DNA from: Corbicula japonica
Taxonomy: Eukaryota; Mollusca; Bivalvia; Venerida; Cyrenidae
Assembly (NCBI GenBank): GCA_038501625.1
Contig: JAZAYU010000037.1
Span: 992,001 to 1,056,000 of the forward strand
Length of the DNA stretch: 64,000 nt
Reading direction: 5' to 3'
Shown here: piece by piece, positions 11,401 to 22,246 of the stretch
How the letters are laid out: each line of letters starts with the position of its first letter
How positions within the stretch are numbered: the first letter of the stretch is position 1
Notes under the pieces: generated by a model
The model's database searches: none
What the model was told of the DNA's origin: nothing
Seen by the model: the letters and a program-made list of their open reading frames with translations, nothing else
Translations under genes and position numbers: made by a program

Positions 11401-14400
11401 GTCCAACCTGTGCTAAAGACCACTGGTGGATAAAGACCACATTTTATTTGTCCCAGACTGATTGAAACAAATTCACCTGTAATCAAAAGACCACTTTCGG
11501 ATTTTCCCTTGAGTGGTTTTGAAAACAGTTTTAACTGTATGCATCAAATTTAGTCATTAATTTTATGAATATTCATAAACAATTTTTGAGCTAACTGTTG
11601 TCAGCAACTCATCTAACACATGATACTGTGTTTAATTTTAAGGGTGTATGATCTAGTTACAAGTCTTAACAATTCAATATAAGTAAATATAATTTCACAC
11701 AAAATAGTAATATTGCAGTATTCAACAAAAAGACAACATTGCAGTAATATCAATGTCTATTTTGACCTAAAAATTAATTTCCTGAAAATGTTTGTAATTA
11801 CAAAAAGAGAGTAACAGAAATTTTGTGTGAAGTAGTTTTTGTACTGAACAGGTATATAACTGTAGAGCTGCTGGTGTGATTATTTACTATGGCTCTGTAA
11901 CCTGTGTTGTTTTCAGAGTGTTAGAAATCAATGGTCACCTCTTACAGCCACATTTGAAGAAGGACATGCAGACACACATACATGCTTTACTGAATCTGAG
12001 ATCACCTGCCACACTGGTTGTACTAACAGAGTGAGTCACAACTTTATATCTACATGTTGTGAAATAGTTTTTAAATTTTAAGCTTGGAATAACATATTCA
12101 ACTACTTAATATCCTATTTGTCATATTTTAACTCTCTCTGGGCTGTTAGTTACGTACTGCAATAGATATAACTTTTATCTCATAAATATGAAGTGAGCAG
12201 TTTAAATATGTTACCAAAACATTATTTTTAGTTTTAGATCCATGTACCAAATTCTACAGAGCAATCTGAAGTACAGTCCAACTTCTATGGCTCGAAAACC
12301 TTTTGCTTGAACACCACCCTTCTCTCAAACATGTTATGAATTGTTACATGTAGCTTAGTTCAGTGAACAGAAACCCATTCTCACATACCAACCATGGACG
12401 CTCAAACTAATGATGGCTCGAACAAATCTGCCGGTCCCATGGAGTTTGAGCCATCGAAGTTCGACTGTACTTTCAAATGTTTAAAATTGACATACTGTCA
12501 AGGCTTCCACCAAGTCAACAGTTGCATAGGTTTTAAGGTTTTGACCATTTTATTTCAGACTTGCCGGCAAGTCCAGCAATGGCTACAGTGAAGCCAAGTG
12601 GCAGAAGCTGCAGTCCATGCTGGTGGAAATGAGAGACTCGGACCTGCCACTGGATGATCATGCGACCCAGCCGGACATGTCAGCTGATGATGTTGCCAGG
12701 AATCAAGATCAATATCTCAAACATACCAAACTTCTCCAGGTACACTGTATATAGTTATTGTATGTTTTATGACAAAGGCATTTTAACTCAAAAAACTGCT
12801 GGACTTTTTGTTAGACTCGCCTTTCTTGAGATGAGTCAATATTTTTTCATAGGAATGTTAGGTTTTTCATAATTACAAAATAGGCGACAATGTAGAACCT
12901 ATCAGACTGCACAGATATGAAGATAATTGTTCTATATTCAGTTAAAAATTTTCTATTCCGTCAATAGATTTCTAAAAAAGCACATGTACAGCTAGAAGTC
13001 ATGCTATAGTTCAAGACAAATTCATTACATAACCCCTGCAGGGGTTAAAAGTAAATAAGGATAAATACACTGTTATTGTAGAAAATTTTAATTTAATTGA
13101 AATTATAATGTTTACCATTGGATGAAGTGAAAAAGCCATATCTAGTGACAGTCATAATAATTCACTAAAATAAATTCAATAAATGTGCAATGATTTACAG
13201 TTTGTGTCCAATTTTACATTCAGTGTTCACAGTCATGATCACAAAGATATCATAATCATAAGTTACTTGTTATGTTAAACTTAACTAACAAACCTAAACT
13301 TACCACATACATGTCTTTAATTTTTGGTGATAAGTTTGAATCCTAGCTCAAAGCCTGCATTAATTTCTCTGGCCATATCTATTTTAATTGTTCACAATGT
13401 TGTTATTTTTGACTGACATTGTTTATTTATACTTTTCAATTAATTAAAATTTTTTCAGTTGTTATAAATGAAAATAAAAGGAATTTAAAGTAAAGAAGTT
13501 TTTTGGTCTTAATGATGGTAATTTAAGGCATTTTTCAAAATTTGCATTTGCTGCTAAATCTGCCCTCAGATAAAGCATTTCTCATAGAAACTGAAACCTA
13601 TTTTCATTGCATTGATGATTAAAGATAAGATTTTGTGTTATTTCAGACGGAGATCAGAAAGTTAGAGGAGAAGGTGAGGGAACACGCTGCTCTCAGCGAG
13701 ACCCTGAGGATTGAGCTAGAGGATAAGGTAAACTACCAGCGATAAGAACCTGTATCCAAGTACAAGGGTACTTCATCAAATCTCTGAGTGTCAATTTTTT
13801 AACGGGATGCAAACATGCTTTGTGGGTGGGTAATGCACAATTTTTTTAAAAAGAGTTTTTCATAGGAAGTTAAGTTATTTGCAAAATAAAAATGAGACCA
13901 TATCATTACAAACACTATTCTGAATTAGAGTTACTGGTTACTGTTTGTTAACATGAAAATATCAGGCATCAGACTTGGAACTAGACTTTATATTACCTCA
14001 ATCTAAACACTATAATTACCATTTCTTTATACAATGATCATGTTGCATGTTGAGTTGCTAGGTATTAAAACCATCATTGCATGCTAAAGATTTTGTGAAA
14101 TTGATATCATAGACAGCAAAACCAAAATAAGATATTACATGTAGTTGTCAAGGAAAGTAACGCCCATGATTGCGTGTCTGGTAAGTAAGGAGTGAAGGCT
14201 ATTTTTGATCATTCATTCAAGAGACCTGCAGATTACAGCATGCAGACTGTATAATTACCTGTTAGGTTTAGTCCTTGTTTGATCATGTTTGCTTACATAA
14301 GTCGGGATTTATCCAGTCTAAAGCTTATGAAATTGATGCTGTTGAAGGATTGTGTTTGATTTGTTTTGGTCCTGGAGATCATCAGCCTTAAGATAGCTGC

Positions 14401-17400
14401 AACATCAGATAATATGTACCTCAAGTTTCAAGTTTTTTTGTTACTTTTACCTTCATATGTACACCTTGTATTGGATGAGCAAACAGTATAGATCCAGAAC
14501 AGCTAAAACATCTATGCTGTCTTACCAGGATCTGCACTGTTCATTTTTGGTAAGAAATAACCAAATAAAAATGCACTGTTCCAATCACGATCTGATGGCA
14601 CAGATATGCTAGCTAATCTGGATCTACACTGTTTGACAGTTCTTATATGTGTTTACATGGAGTAAAAGGGTGAAACATGTACATGTATTTACATTCTGTA
14701 ACCAAGGATATTGAAGAAAAACATTATTGTAGTCAGCATCTGTGTCTATATTGCTGTTACGCTGATTTAGACTGTATCAGGTGTTTGAGTCATTAAGTAC
14801 CAACATTTTGGGATACAGACATGTTACAAGCCAGATATTGTAGTCAGCACCACCCCCTACTTTGCTGGCATGCTAACCTGTCCCTTGCCAATTATAGTAG
14901 TCAGCACTTTTGCTGGACTTGACCATTTTGTCCCAAATCAGGTGTAATAGCATCTCTACATACATTGTTGTTTGGGCAGCTGGTGCAAGGTATTAGTACA
15001 AATATCTCCACTTACATTGCTGGCCAGTGATGAGTCAGGACCTCTTTCTAGGAAATTTTAGAAAGCAGACCTGTTCCATGACAGATTTTATTGTCAGCAC
15101 CTTTACTTAACATTGCGGATCTGTTTTAATCCAGGTACTGTAGTCCATCTCTGTGTAAATTGCTTCTGGCTGATCTGCCTCAAGCCAGGAATTTAAGTCA
15201 GTATCTCTACCTTCATTGCCTGACAGCTGACATTTTCTTAGCCAGGAGTTAAAATCTGCATGTCTATGTTGATGCCAAACCTTAGCAAATAGTTAAAGCC
15301 TGCATGTCTATATTGCTATCAAAACTGGTCTGAACTAGGTATAATCAGCATCTCTGCCTTAATTTCTGGCCACCTGAACAAATCTTAGCAAGGTATTCTA
15401 GTCAGTATTACTTTACACATGTCTGTCAACTATTAAAGTCATCAGCTTTTCCTTCTTGGCTATCAGGCTGAACTGTTCTGAGTAAGAATTGTAGTCAGCA
15501 TCTGTTTCCCATTATAGCTAGTGACTTGTTAAGCGCTGATTTGTAGATTCAGTCTCGCCTTTCCTAGGTAGCCATTTAAATCATTCTGAGCCAGGCTGTG
15601 TCTCTTTTCACTGTGCCAGCTGTCTGACCAAGTAGCCCTTTCAAAGAAAACATGGTACAAAGAGATCACTTTGTCGGTTCATCTGTCTGTCCATCATGGA
15701 AACTTCAGGATCTGCACTGTTCGCTTTTTGATTTGTTAGGTTATTTATGACCAAAATGAGACCAGAGCAGATCCTGATCAGATGGCACGGATGTGCCGGC
15801 TGATTTTGATCTACACTGGTCACTCATGCATAAAAATGCATATTTATGGAGGAAAGGGTTAAATTGCCTATGACAGCACAGCTGTGCTGAATTCTTCAGA
15901 TCATGGTCACATTTAGGGAAGTCATTTCCCTTTTTGTTCTTGAATTTTTTATTCTGACTGAGTACCAGATGGCGACACCAGTGTTCAACTGAACACCCAT
16001 CTAGTTTGATCAATACCTTTATCTTTAAAGAGATATAACTAGAACTCATCAATCAACTTGCAGCATTTGAATATATGTTTTTTTCAATTCATTATTCATC
16101 AAGGTGTTTGCAGGAACATTACATTTATTAACAAATTACACAAGCTATGTGTATTTAGTTCATCAGTGTGTTCATGGGTCAGGAAATGTTATACCTTATA
16201 ATGGATTTTTTTCACATCGGAAAATGTTTGCAATTTTGCCATAATTTAAATTTTTGTGGTTGTAGTGCCAGCAGACATTAATTTTCGCATTTTTACTGGT
16301 TGCATTGCATACATTCTGCTACCTTTCCTGTTGTCTTGCACCAGCAAATGTACTTGTGAAAAATTAAGTTTTTTTAGTAAAAGTGTTTGCTATGGTGTGA
16401 AAACTGCTTGTAAAATTAGTATATTTTTCAAGGTTTTTTATAAAAGCAAATTGCCCGAAGCATAATTGACATCCGTTTTAATAACAATAGTGATTATGAT
16501 TTTACTGACAGATCAATCAACAACTACTGCAGATAGAGATGTTGTGAAGGGATTATTACCATTTAGCCAGCTGGGGCAATTATAAAGCCTTTACAAACCG
16601 CTTATTTAATAATGATCAGTGTATGTAGGGCATAGTATATGTAGCAAATTTTGAAAGTATGAAATTATCCCTACTAGTGATTTGACGTTTGTCATCAATA
16701 CCAGTGATTTTAACTTTCTAACCGTTAATTGTATTATTTTTTTATGCGTTTATTTTTTTTAGCACATTCATGATGGTCGCGAAAATAGTGAAAATATTCA
16801 TCTCATGAAAATAACCCATTACACGTTTTTTTGGCTAAACATTCATGGCCAAGCTGGAAATCAATGCGTTCTTGCTGTTTTCTTTTTTGACTAAAGTTTG
16901 TTAATGCAGAATTGTTTTATTTGCAGGATGCCATCATGCATGACCTTGAACTTTCAAGAGACAAGGCCATAAACAAGTTGAGGCACACAAGTGGCAAGAT
17001 TGGTAAAAAGAGTAAGTTTTTTCTCTTGTTTTAACCCTTTCCTACATAATGTGAATGTGATAGCATGGGCAAAAAGTGTAGATCCAGATCAGATGGCACA
17101 TTCGTCAGGATATGCACTGTTGGCTTTTTTTATTTAATAGGTTATTTCTGTCCAAGATTGGACCAGTGCAGATACAGATAAGATGGCATGGATGTGACAT
17201 CTGATCTGGATTTACACTGGTCGCACATGCTTTAAAATGTTTATAAATGGAGTAACTTATCTCAGACATCACATTATTACAGGCATTAGATTAAAAGGCA
17301 TTGATTTGTTGTCTTTTCTTGTCTTGTTTTTTTTCCATAAAATCATTCTGAATTTGCACTCTGTTTTAAAATATTGTAGTTAACATGTTGAACCTGCCCT

Positions 17401-18890
17401 AGCAGCCACCTGCAATTAGGCTTCACAACAAATGTCTTAAACTGACATTTTGTTTTAGTTTTTACCTTTCTTGAACAACCACCTGTGTGCAGCAGCTACT
17501 TTTGGTCCCTTGGGTGGCTGCTTAATACAGGTTATTGTATATTAAAATGGTTGAATCTATCTTGATGGTTTTTTAATTAATAGTCTATTAGGCACCATAT
17601 GCCCTTTTTGAAAATCACATCTCGTAATTGAAATAAAGGTCAGCAAAGTTTAAACTCTATTTACCGGGTATCTGTTTTAAACCATTTACATTTATATCAT
17701 GGTATTTCAACATGTTTTCTAAAACTCCAACCTGGTCTCCCATTAGATATCAAAAAATTATCTGCTTACAATATTTTCAAAGTTTAGTAACTCCAGTTTG
17801 AAACTAGTGTCATTAGTAAGTGGCTTAGTTTTGTGGAGCATTGAAAAATTGTTTTTTCTATTGCAGATAGCAGAGAGAGTGTCGGTGGTCTGGAGTATTA
17901 TAATATGACCATGGCTTCCTTCAATATTGAAGAGGCATCGAAGGTATGATTCAGACACCCCCCCCCCCCCCCCCCCCCCCCAAAAAAAAACAAAAAAACA
18001 AAACCCTTGCAACCTGTTGAAAAATCTAGACACCATAGAGTCTTTGTCTGTAATGGGCTTACCTGGTTATTTTACACATTCAGAAATACTCCAGCACACA
18101 GGAGCCACCTGCCCTAACAGCACTTCAGATTTAGTTACCGGTATATGTTTGCAAAATGGTGGTAGTGGTTAACAAGTTTATAATCTAGCAAAATCTTGTA
18201 AAACAATGTTTAAGCTTGTTCTATTTCTTTTATTCCTGCTAATTTGTCTCCAGTGCTCGGGCCTCAGAAAGTCTTTAAATTTCTACCTTTTCTCCTTGAC
18301 AATGCTATTAGCTGCTTATGTTTTGTTTATTTGTGTCTGTTTGCATGCAACAATTAAGGGTTAATGGGTGGCAACTTGTGATTGTTAAATTGAGAACCTG
18401 TTGGAGGTAAGTGTGAGGTTGGTGCACTGAAGCACCTATTTAAAACCCCCAGTTGGAAATTGTTTTGACACTGTCCTTCGAAGGCCATAATCCCTCAGCT
18501 TAACAGTCGTACATAACTGCCTACATACTTGATCAGATATTTTTATTAACCTGGGGCTAGGCAGCTTGGGTAGTAATATATGCATTTCCATTACTGCCCA
18601 TGAACAGGCTGAATCAAACTGAGCCTGCAATATTTTCATATTTGTTGTGTTCCATGACTTTCAAAGTTCCCTTTTCATCTATTTTATGAAAACAAACATA
18701 ACTATATGTATTGTTTCAGGAGGAAGTGGTAAACTCCCTCAAAGAGATCGTCATGGAAGCCAGCAAGCAGAAATGGTACCTTGACAGACTTATCTCCATT
18801 ATCATTGAAGAATCGCCATGGTTACTGGATGAAGTTGATGCAGACTTTGACAGCCTTGTCCTTACAGACCAGTCCGAGGAATTATGTTGA
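5118..18890 (+). CDS. PDZ-like and coiled-coil protein, C-terminal eight exons
   Basis: Eight exons join in frame: 5118-5488, 11150-11334, 11917-12030, 12559-12739, 13647-13727, 16927-17011, 17867-17943 and 18720-18890, with the stop at 18888-18890. All introns are GT-AG. About 420 residues are visible. The first exon starts inside a codon, so the N-terminus lies in exons upstream that I could not find. Order: an acidic segment (DYEHVTVDEREHLLAELYDL), a serine-rich basic linker, a PDZ-like fold around residues 130-222 with the HPGDRVLEING signature across an exon junction, a linker, coiled coil about residues 283-340, and an amphipathic C-terminus (KQKWYLDRLISIIIEESPW) ending SEELC. A PDZ plus coiled coil suggests an intracellular scaffold that binds partner C-termini. 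The PDZ call rests on the GDRVLEING segment, and the usual GLGF-type loop is not clear. I do not recognise the orthologue. Confidence 0.85.
5618..6451. mobile_element. non-autonomous DNA transposon with 19-bp perfect TIRs
   Basis: The left end 5618-5636 (TATATACAGGCATGATTTT) is the exact reverse complement of 6433-6451. The 834-bp interior has no long open frame. It sits in the first visible intron of the PDZ-like gene. The superfamily is not clear; TATA at both edges may be part of a target duplication. Confidence 0.7.
6452..7955. other. intron sequence, nothing recognised
   Basis: AT-rich intron of the PDZ-like gene. Short open frames here lack codon bias, splice context or similarity that I can see. 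Confidence 0.4.
7956..8128. mobile_element. MITE fragment, CAGTCTCAAATCTC family
   Basis: Contains GACCAGTCGCCATTTCAGCC, then AACCAGATGCTTGAGATTTG, then AGACTGGT and a CTCAGTTTTATAACCTT edge. The best palindromic copy is at 31765-31900 and a partial copy at 11015-11075. Confidence 0.6.
8129..8870. repeat. 146-bp modular repeat with telomere-like CCCTAA tracts
   Basis: Starts TTTTTATGCCCCTGAAGGGAGGCATATAG with a (CCGT)n-rich lead. Units starting AATCTTGTCCTCGCTTCTTCTC at 8202 and 8348 are 146 bp apart. Each carries TTTTTGGCNGAGTTATGG. CCCTAA-type tracts occupy about 8491-8530, 8641-8740 and 8807-8870, between degraded unit pieces. This is an interstitial site inside an intron, not a chromosome end. 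Confidence 0.85.
8871..10670. repeat. ~145-bp satellite array, block 2
   Basis: Same family and orientation as 1-3078 (TCTTCAAACTTGGTCAGAAT, TAGGTCACTAGGTCAAAT), but less uniform. About twelve units. It begins immediately after the last telomere-like tract and lies in an intron of the PDZ-like gene. Confidence 0.93.
10818..10952. mobile_element. TTAACCCTTT foldback MITE, right-half copy
   Basis: Carries GGTTATTTCTGGC, CAGTGCAGATCCCGATCAGA and GATCTAAACTGTTTGC, ending GTGGGAAAGGAT. Left part lost or diverged. Confidence 0.6.
11015..11090. mobile_element. MITE fragment, CAGTCTCAAATCTC family
   Basis: AATCAGCCAATCAGATGCTC, GAGATTTGAGACTGGT and CAATCTCAGTTTTATAACCTT match 7956-8128 and 31765-31900. 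It lies about 60 bp before an exon of the PDZ-like gene. Confidence 0.6.
11150..11334 (+). CDS. PDZ-like gene, exon: PDZ N-terminal part
   Basis: Acceptor CATTTTCAG, donor ACAG|GTAATA, phase 0 to phase 2. Reads LLLHPVRPIYEYVRLYGPHC, then QCLELSQQQ, and ends VPPELQYRLHPGDR. The intron that follows cuts the GDRVLEING signature. Confidence 0.88.
11917..12030 (+). CDS. PDZ-like gene, exon: PDZ C-terminal part
   Basis: Acceptor TTTTCAG, donor AACAGA|GTGAGT, phase 2 to phase 2. Reads VLEINGHLLQPHLKKDMQTH, then IHALLNLRSPATLVVLTE, which fits the strand, helix and last strand of a PDZ fold. Confidence 0.88.
12270..12471. mobile_element. ~200-bp foldback MITE
   Basis: AGTACAGTCCAACTTCTATG at 12270 pairs with CATCGAAGTTCGACTGTACT ending at 12471. 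No coding capacity. It sits in the intron before the exon at 12559. Confidence 0.75.
12559..12739 (+). CDS. PDZ-like gene, exon: linker and helix
   Basis: Acceptor TATTTCAG, donor CCAG|GTACAC. Reads LAGKSSNGYSEAKWQKLQSM, continues through an acidic DLPLDDH stretch and ends QYLKHTKLLQ, the start of the predicted helical region. Confidence 0.88.
13647..13727 (+). CDS. PDZ-like gene, exon: coiled coil
   Basis: An exact 27-codon phase 0-0 exon, acceptor TATTTCAG, donor AAG|GTAAAC. Reads TEIRKLEEKVREHAALSETL then RIELEDK, with heptad spacing of leucines. Skipping it would keep the frame. Confidence 0.88.
14462..14675. mobile_element. TTAACCCTTT foldback MITE, degraded copy
   Basis: Contains GCAAACAGTATAGATCCAGA, CAGGATCTGCACTGTTC and GGATCTACACTGTTTG arms, with a weak ATGGAGTAAAAGGGT right end. 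Confidence 0.6.
14710..15530. repeat. ancient ~57-bp degenerate tandem repeat
   Basis: A GTAGTCAGCATCTCTAC-like core returns near 14733, 14841, 14899, 15093, 15141, 15198, 15335, 15401 and 15494. Between cores are echoes of CATTGCTGGC, CTGACCTGTTCT and AGCCAGGTATT. Copies are heavily diverged. It lies in the largest late intron of the PDZ-like gene. Confidence 0.6.
15705..15862. mobile_element. TTAACCCTTT foldback MITE, partial copy
   Basis: CAGGATCTGCACTGTTCGCT, CAGATCCTGATCAGATGGCA and TATGGAGGAAAGGGTTAA are well preserved; the left arm is missing. Confidence 0.75.
15863..16926. other. intron sequence, nothing recognised
   Basis: AT-rich intron ahead of the exon at 16927. No repeat family or coding signal that I can support. 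Confidence 0.4.
16927..17011 (+). CDS. PDZ-like gene, exon: coiled coil continued
   Basis: Acceptor TTTGCAG, donor AAGA|GTAAGT, phase 0 to phase 1. Reads DAIMHDLELSRDKAINKLRH then TSGKIGKK, extending the helix of the exon at 13647. Confidence 0.87.
17030..17258. mobile_element. TTAACCCTTT foldback MITE, copy
   Basis: Starts TTTAACCCTTTCCTACAT and shows both arm pairs (GTGTAGATCCAGATCAGATG and GATCTGGATTTACACTGG). The left end begins only about 20 bp after the exon donor. Confidence 0.75.
17392..17534. mobile_element. ~140-bp MITE with AACCTG ends
   Basis: The left AACCTGCCCTAGCAGCCACC is the inverse of the right GTGGCTGCTTAATACAGGTT. No coding capacity. A relative may lie near 11400-11520. 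Confidence 0.65.
17867..17943 (+). CDS. PDZ-like gene, exon 7 of those visible
   Basis: Acceptor TATTGCAG, donor AAG|GTATGA, phase 1 to phase 0. Reads NSRESVGGLEYYNMTMASFN then IEEASK. A 24-base C run starts 15 bases after this exon. Confidence 0.87.
17958..17981. repeat. (C)24 homopolymer
   Basis: Twenty-four C followed by an A run, just inside the intron after the exon at 17867-17943. The complementary open frames (poly-Pro and poly-Gly) are artefacts. Confidence 0.95.
18200..18500 (-). repeat. SINE-B-like repeat, reverse copy
   Basis: Carries the inverse of the blocks seen at 46724-47290: CAATGCTATTAGCTGCTTAT, TTTGCATGCAACAATT, GAGAACCTGTTGG and GTGAGGTTGGTGCAC. It lies in the last intron of the PDZ-like gene. 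Confidence 0.6.
18540..18690 (+). repeat. SINE-A-like repeat copy
   Basis: CTGGGGCTAGGCAGC, TGCATTTCCATTACTGCCCA, GAGCCTGCAATATTTTCATA and CTTTCAAAGTTCCC are shared with 34225, 42965 and 56875. The copies end at the same TTCATCTATTTT. Confidence 0.75.
18720..18890 (+). CDS. PDZ-like gene, terminal exon
   Basis: Acceptor TGTTTCAG, 56 codons and TGA. Reads EEVVNSLKEIVMEASKQKWY then LDRLISIIIEESPWLLDEVD, ending LTDQSEELC. The strongly patterned hydrophobic helix suggests a conserved interaction segment. The 3' UTR follows; I could not fix a polyadenylation site. Confidence 0.9.
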   Translation, partial: EEVVNSLKEIVMEASKQKWYLDRLISIIIEESPWLLDEVDADFDSLVLTDQSEELC

Positions 18891-19147
18891 TCTTCGGCAA
18901 CTTTGTTGAAGTGTTATAAAACTGTTACAGTTAATCATTGTTTAAACTAGCTTCCATGATTTGCCTGTTGCCAGAATTGTTTGGACTAGCTTCCATTTTT
19001 ATACTGTGGCCAAAATTGTTTCTACTAGCTTCCAGTATTTCACTGTAGCCAGCATTGATACTGTTTTCAGTGTAAGCACATGTGATAAATAATGTTGTGT
19101 TAAACTGCTTTACATAGTAATGAATACATAATTATCCTGCTTTTTGT

Positions 19148-20620
19148 GTCACCTGCCATAGCAGGTAGACACAGGAATGCTATTGTCCGGCGGCGGCGGC
19201 GTCGTCGTCGGTGCTGTCGTCCGGTAGTCCCCCAACTTCAATCTGAAGCTTAATGTTGCCTATAACTTTGAAAGTACTTGACCTATTCACTTCATACTTG
19301 GAATATATCATCAGCATGAACAATGCCATCTGTGACAACAAGATTGATAACTCCAGTTTCAATATTTTTTGAGTTATGCCCCTTTCAAATGCAACTTTAA
19401 TTTGAAACTTAATGTTGCCTATCACTTTGAAAGTACTTGTCCTATTCACTTCATACTTGAAATATATCATCAGCATGAACAATGCCATATGTGACGACAA
19501 GAATGATAACTCCAGTTTCAATATTTATTGAGTTATGCCCCTTTCAAATGCAACTTTAATCTGAAACTTAATGTTGCCCATTACTTTGAAAGTACTTGTC
19601 CTATTCACTTCATAGTTGGAATATATCATCAGCATGAACAACGCCATCTGTGACGACAAGAATGATAACTCCAGTTTCAATATTTTGGAGTTATGCCCCT
19701 TTCAAATGCAACTTTAACATGAAACTTAATATTGCCTATAACTTTGAAAGTACTTGTCCTATTCACTTCATACTTGGAATACATTATCAGCATGATCAAC
19801 AACATTGGTAACAAAAAGAATCATAACTCCTGTTTGATTATACTTTGAGTTATGCCCCTTCCAAATGCAACTTTAACATGAAACTTAATGTTGACTTTAA
19901 CTTTGAAAATTCACTTGATATTCGAAATAAATCATCTTCATGAACAGCATCATTATGAAGAAAAAGAATGATAACTCCTGCTGGACTATTTTATGAGTTG
20001 TGTCCCTTTAATATACAACTTTAACATGAAACTTAATGTTGCCTATAACTTTTAAAGTACTTGTCCTATTCACTCTTAGAATATATCATCTTCATGAACA
20101 ACAACAACATCGGTTACAACAAGAATCATAACTCCTGTTTGCATTTTTTTTTAAATGCAAATTTCACATGAAACTTAATGTTGCATATAATTTGAAAGTA
20201 CTTGCCCTATTCATTGAATACTTGGATTGTATCATCAACATGAACAGTGCCATCGACAACTACAAAAATTATAACTCCTGTTTGAATATTTTATGAGTTA
20301 TGTCCCTTTCAAATGCAACTTTAACATGAAACTTAGTGTTGCCTGTAAAATGGAAAGTACTTGTTCAATTCACTTAATACTTTGAAAAACTCATCTGCGT
20401 GCACAAACCAATTTTTGAAGATGATAACTTGGGTTTCACCATTATAATAGTTATTCCCCTTTTAAATGCAATTTAGATGACACATGTGTTCTGTGGTGTA
20501 GTATTGAAATCTACTTAAATAAAATATTTTTATTATATATGATTAAAAATAGGCCCACATTTCAACTTTTTCCATGCAGGCGACACATGTGTTCCGTGGA
20601 ACACAACATTCTAGTTTCTT
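19148..20620. repeat. ~158-bp tandem repeat element with terminal hairpin
   Basis: Opens GTCACCTGCCATAGCAGGT and a GGC/GTC-rich stretch. About eight units follow, each with ACTTAATGTTGCCTATAACT, CCTATTCACTTCATACTTGG and GAGTTATGCCCCTTTCAAAT. It ends at the hairpin GTGTTCC-GT-GGAACAC plus AACATTCTAGTTT. The design matches the tail at 3079-3480. It may be part of the 3' UTR of the PDZ-like gene. Open frames inside are repeat translations. Confidence 0.85.
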
Positions 20621-21990
20621 AAAGTGTCACTTTGGTAACTGCCTAATTTAACAGCCTTGTATATAAATTACATTGTTAATTTTTATAATATTTTTATTAA
20701 ACTATGTCTACATTGAATAGGTGCCTTAGAAAATTGCAGTAATTAGCAGTGCTTCTTTTATACTTAACTTTGTGAAAATTTTAGAAGTGTCCCAGAAAAT
20801 TGCTGTTTTACACATTTTAGGACATCTTTAGATTTTGCTGTTAAAGCAAAACGTACCTTGTTACTTAAATTATGTTGATATGTAGAAGTGCCTTTTTCTT
20901 ATTGATTAGAATTTGTTGTTTCTAAGAACAAATTTAAAAGGTTATTTAATGTGGTCACAGTGTATATTTACTTTTGCTAAGAACAGGAAATAAATTGCTG
21001 ACCAATTTGCAACCCTAGTAGAATTCAATGTGCAATAATCTCATTTTGCAATATTGTTATTGTGTTCAGAATATTTGATATGCAGCCATTATTCCTATGC
21101 AAGGTATGGTAACATTTAAGAGTCTGTGTTGAAGTAATCTTGAATATTAACGTTGATGTCAAGTATTCTTTTTATCAATAATTCTGTCAATTAACTTTTC
21201 ATTTCAACTTTTCATTTTAACTTTTCATGTTTTTGTCAATATCACTATATCATTTCAAACATGTTTCTAGTCAATATCACTGTTAAGCGTCATTCTTCAC
21301 TAATTTTTAAAAATTAACATTCAACAATTTTGGACTATATGAATGCCATAGAATTTTTATCAGCAATAATATTTGATAAAGCCAACTTCCAGTTTAGATA
21401 TATTAGAAATTTATGGAGTCCAAAGTATGTTGATTTTCACAATAAGGACTCAATATGGCAGTTTTTCGCTATTTGCTAAAAACTTGCAGAACAGTACATA
21501 TATAAAGATAATTTTATACCTGCATTGAACCATATTTTTGACTAAGTAATGTTTAAAAAGAACAGTGATTAGACTAAACTATAACAAAACAATTTAGAGG
21601 GATGTAGACAAGTTTTTATTTTCACAATTTATCAATGATACTCTTTTTATGTAACCATTTACAAGACATTTTACTTGTAGTCAAGTGGTTAACTCTGATG
21701 TTCAGTTGTTAGAGAAAATTAGATTATGACAGTAATTCATAGATGTTGCTTTTGAAATCATATTTTGAATAGACCAGACTTCCCAAAATTTGCCAGACTG
21801 ATGGACCTGTCTAGTAATGTCTGACATGATTTCATATATTATCAGACTTTGCCAGACAAAATTTGAACAGCTAATTTTTAACATGTTTCTGTAAGACAGA
21901 ATGTGTTTCAGTCTGACAGATTTTCGCATCTTGTCTGACCAAATGTCTGAAACTTTTTTTCAACTTTCGGAAAGTCTGAATTAGATATTT
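20621..21990. other. anonymous AT-rich sequence
   Basis: Nothing coding seen. A possible AATAAA at 20989-20994 could serve the upstream PDZ-like gene, but it is not decisive. Confidence 0.35.
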
Positions 21991-22246
21991 AACGCTTTAC
22001 TCGATGTGATATGGCTGTTATCCATTACAGAACAATGTAGATCCAGATCAGCCAGCACATCTGGGCAATCTGATCTGCATCTACACAGATTGCTTTTTGA
22101 TTCATAAGGTTATTTCTGACCATAAAAGAAGAAGAAAGTGTAGATCCTGTTCAGACAGCATATATGTATCCAGATGTGCTGGCTGATCTGGATCTACACA
22201 AGTCACACATAGGATAAAATGAGTATATATGGAGGAAGGGTTAAAT
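21991..22246. mobile_element. TTAACCCTTT foldback MITE, copy
   Basis: AATGTAGATCCAGATCAGCC, CTGATCTGCATCTACACAGA, GGTTATTTCTGACC and ATATGGAGGAAGGGTTAA define the arms and right end. Confidence 0.75.

Noticed and set aside
17758..18172. Poly-Gly and poly-Pro frames
   Set aside because: Caused by the C24 homopolymer next to an exon donor.
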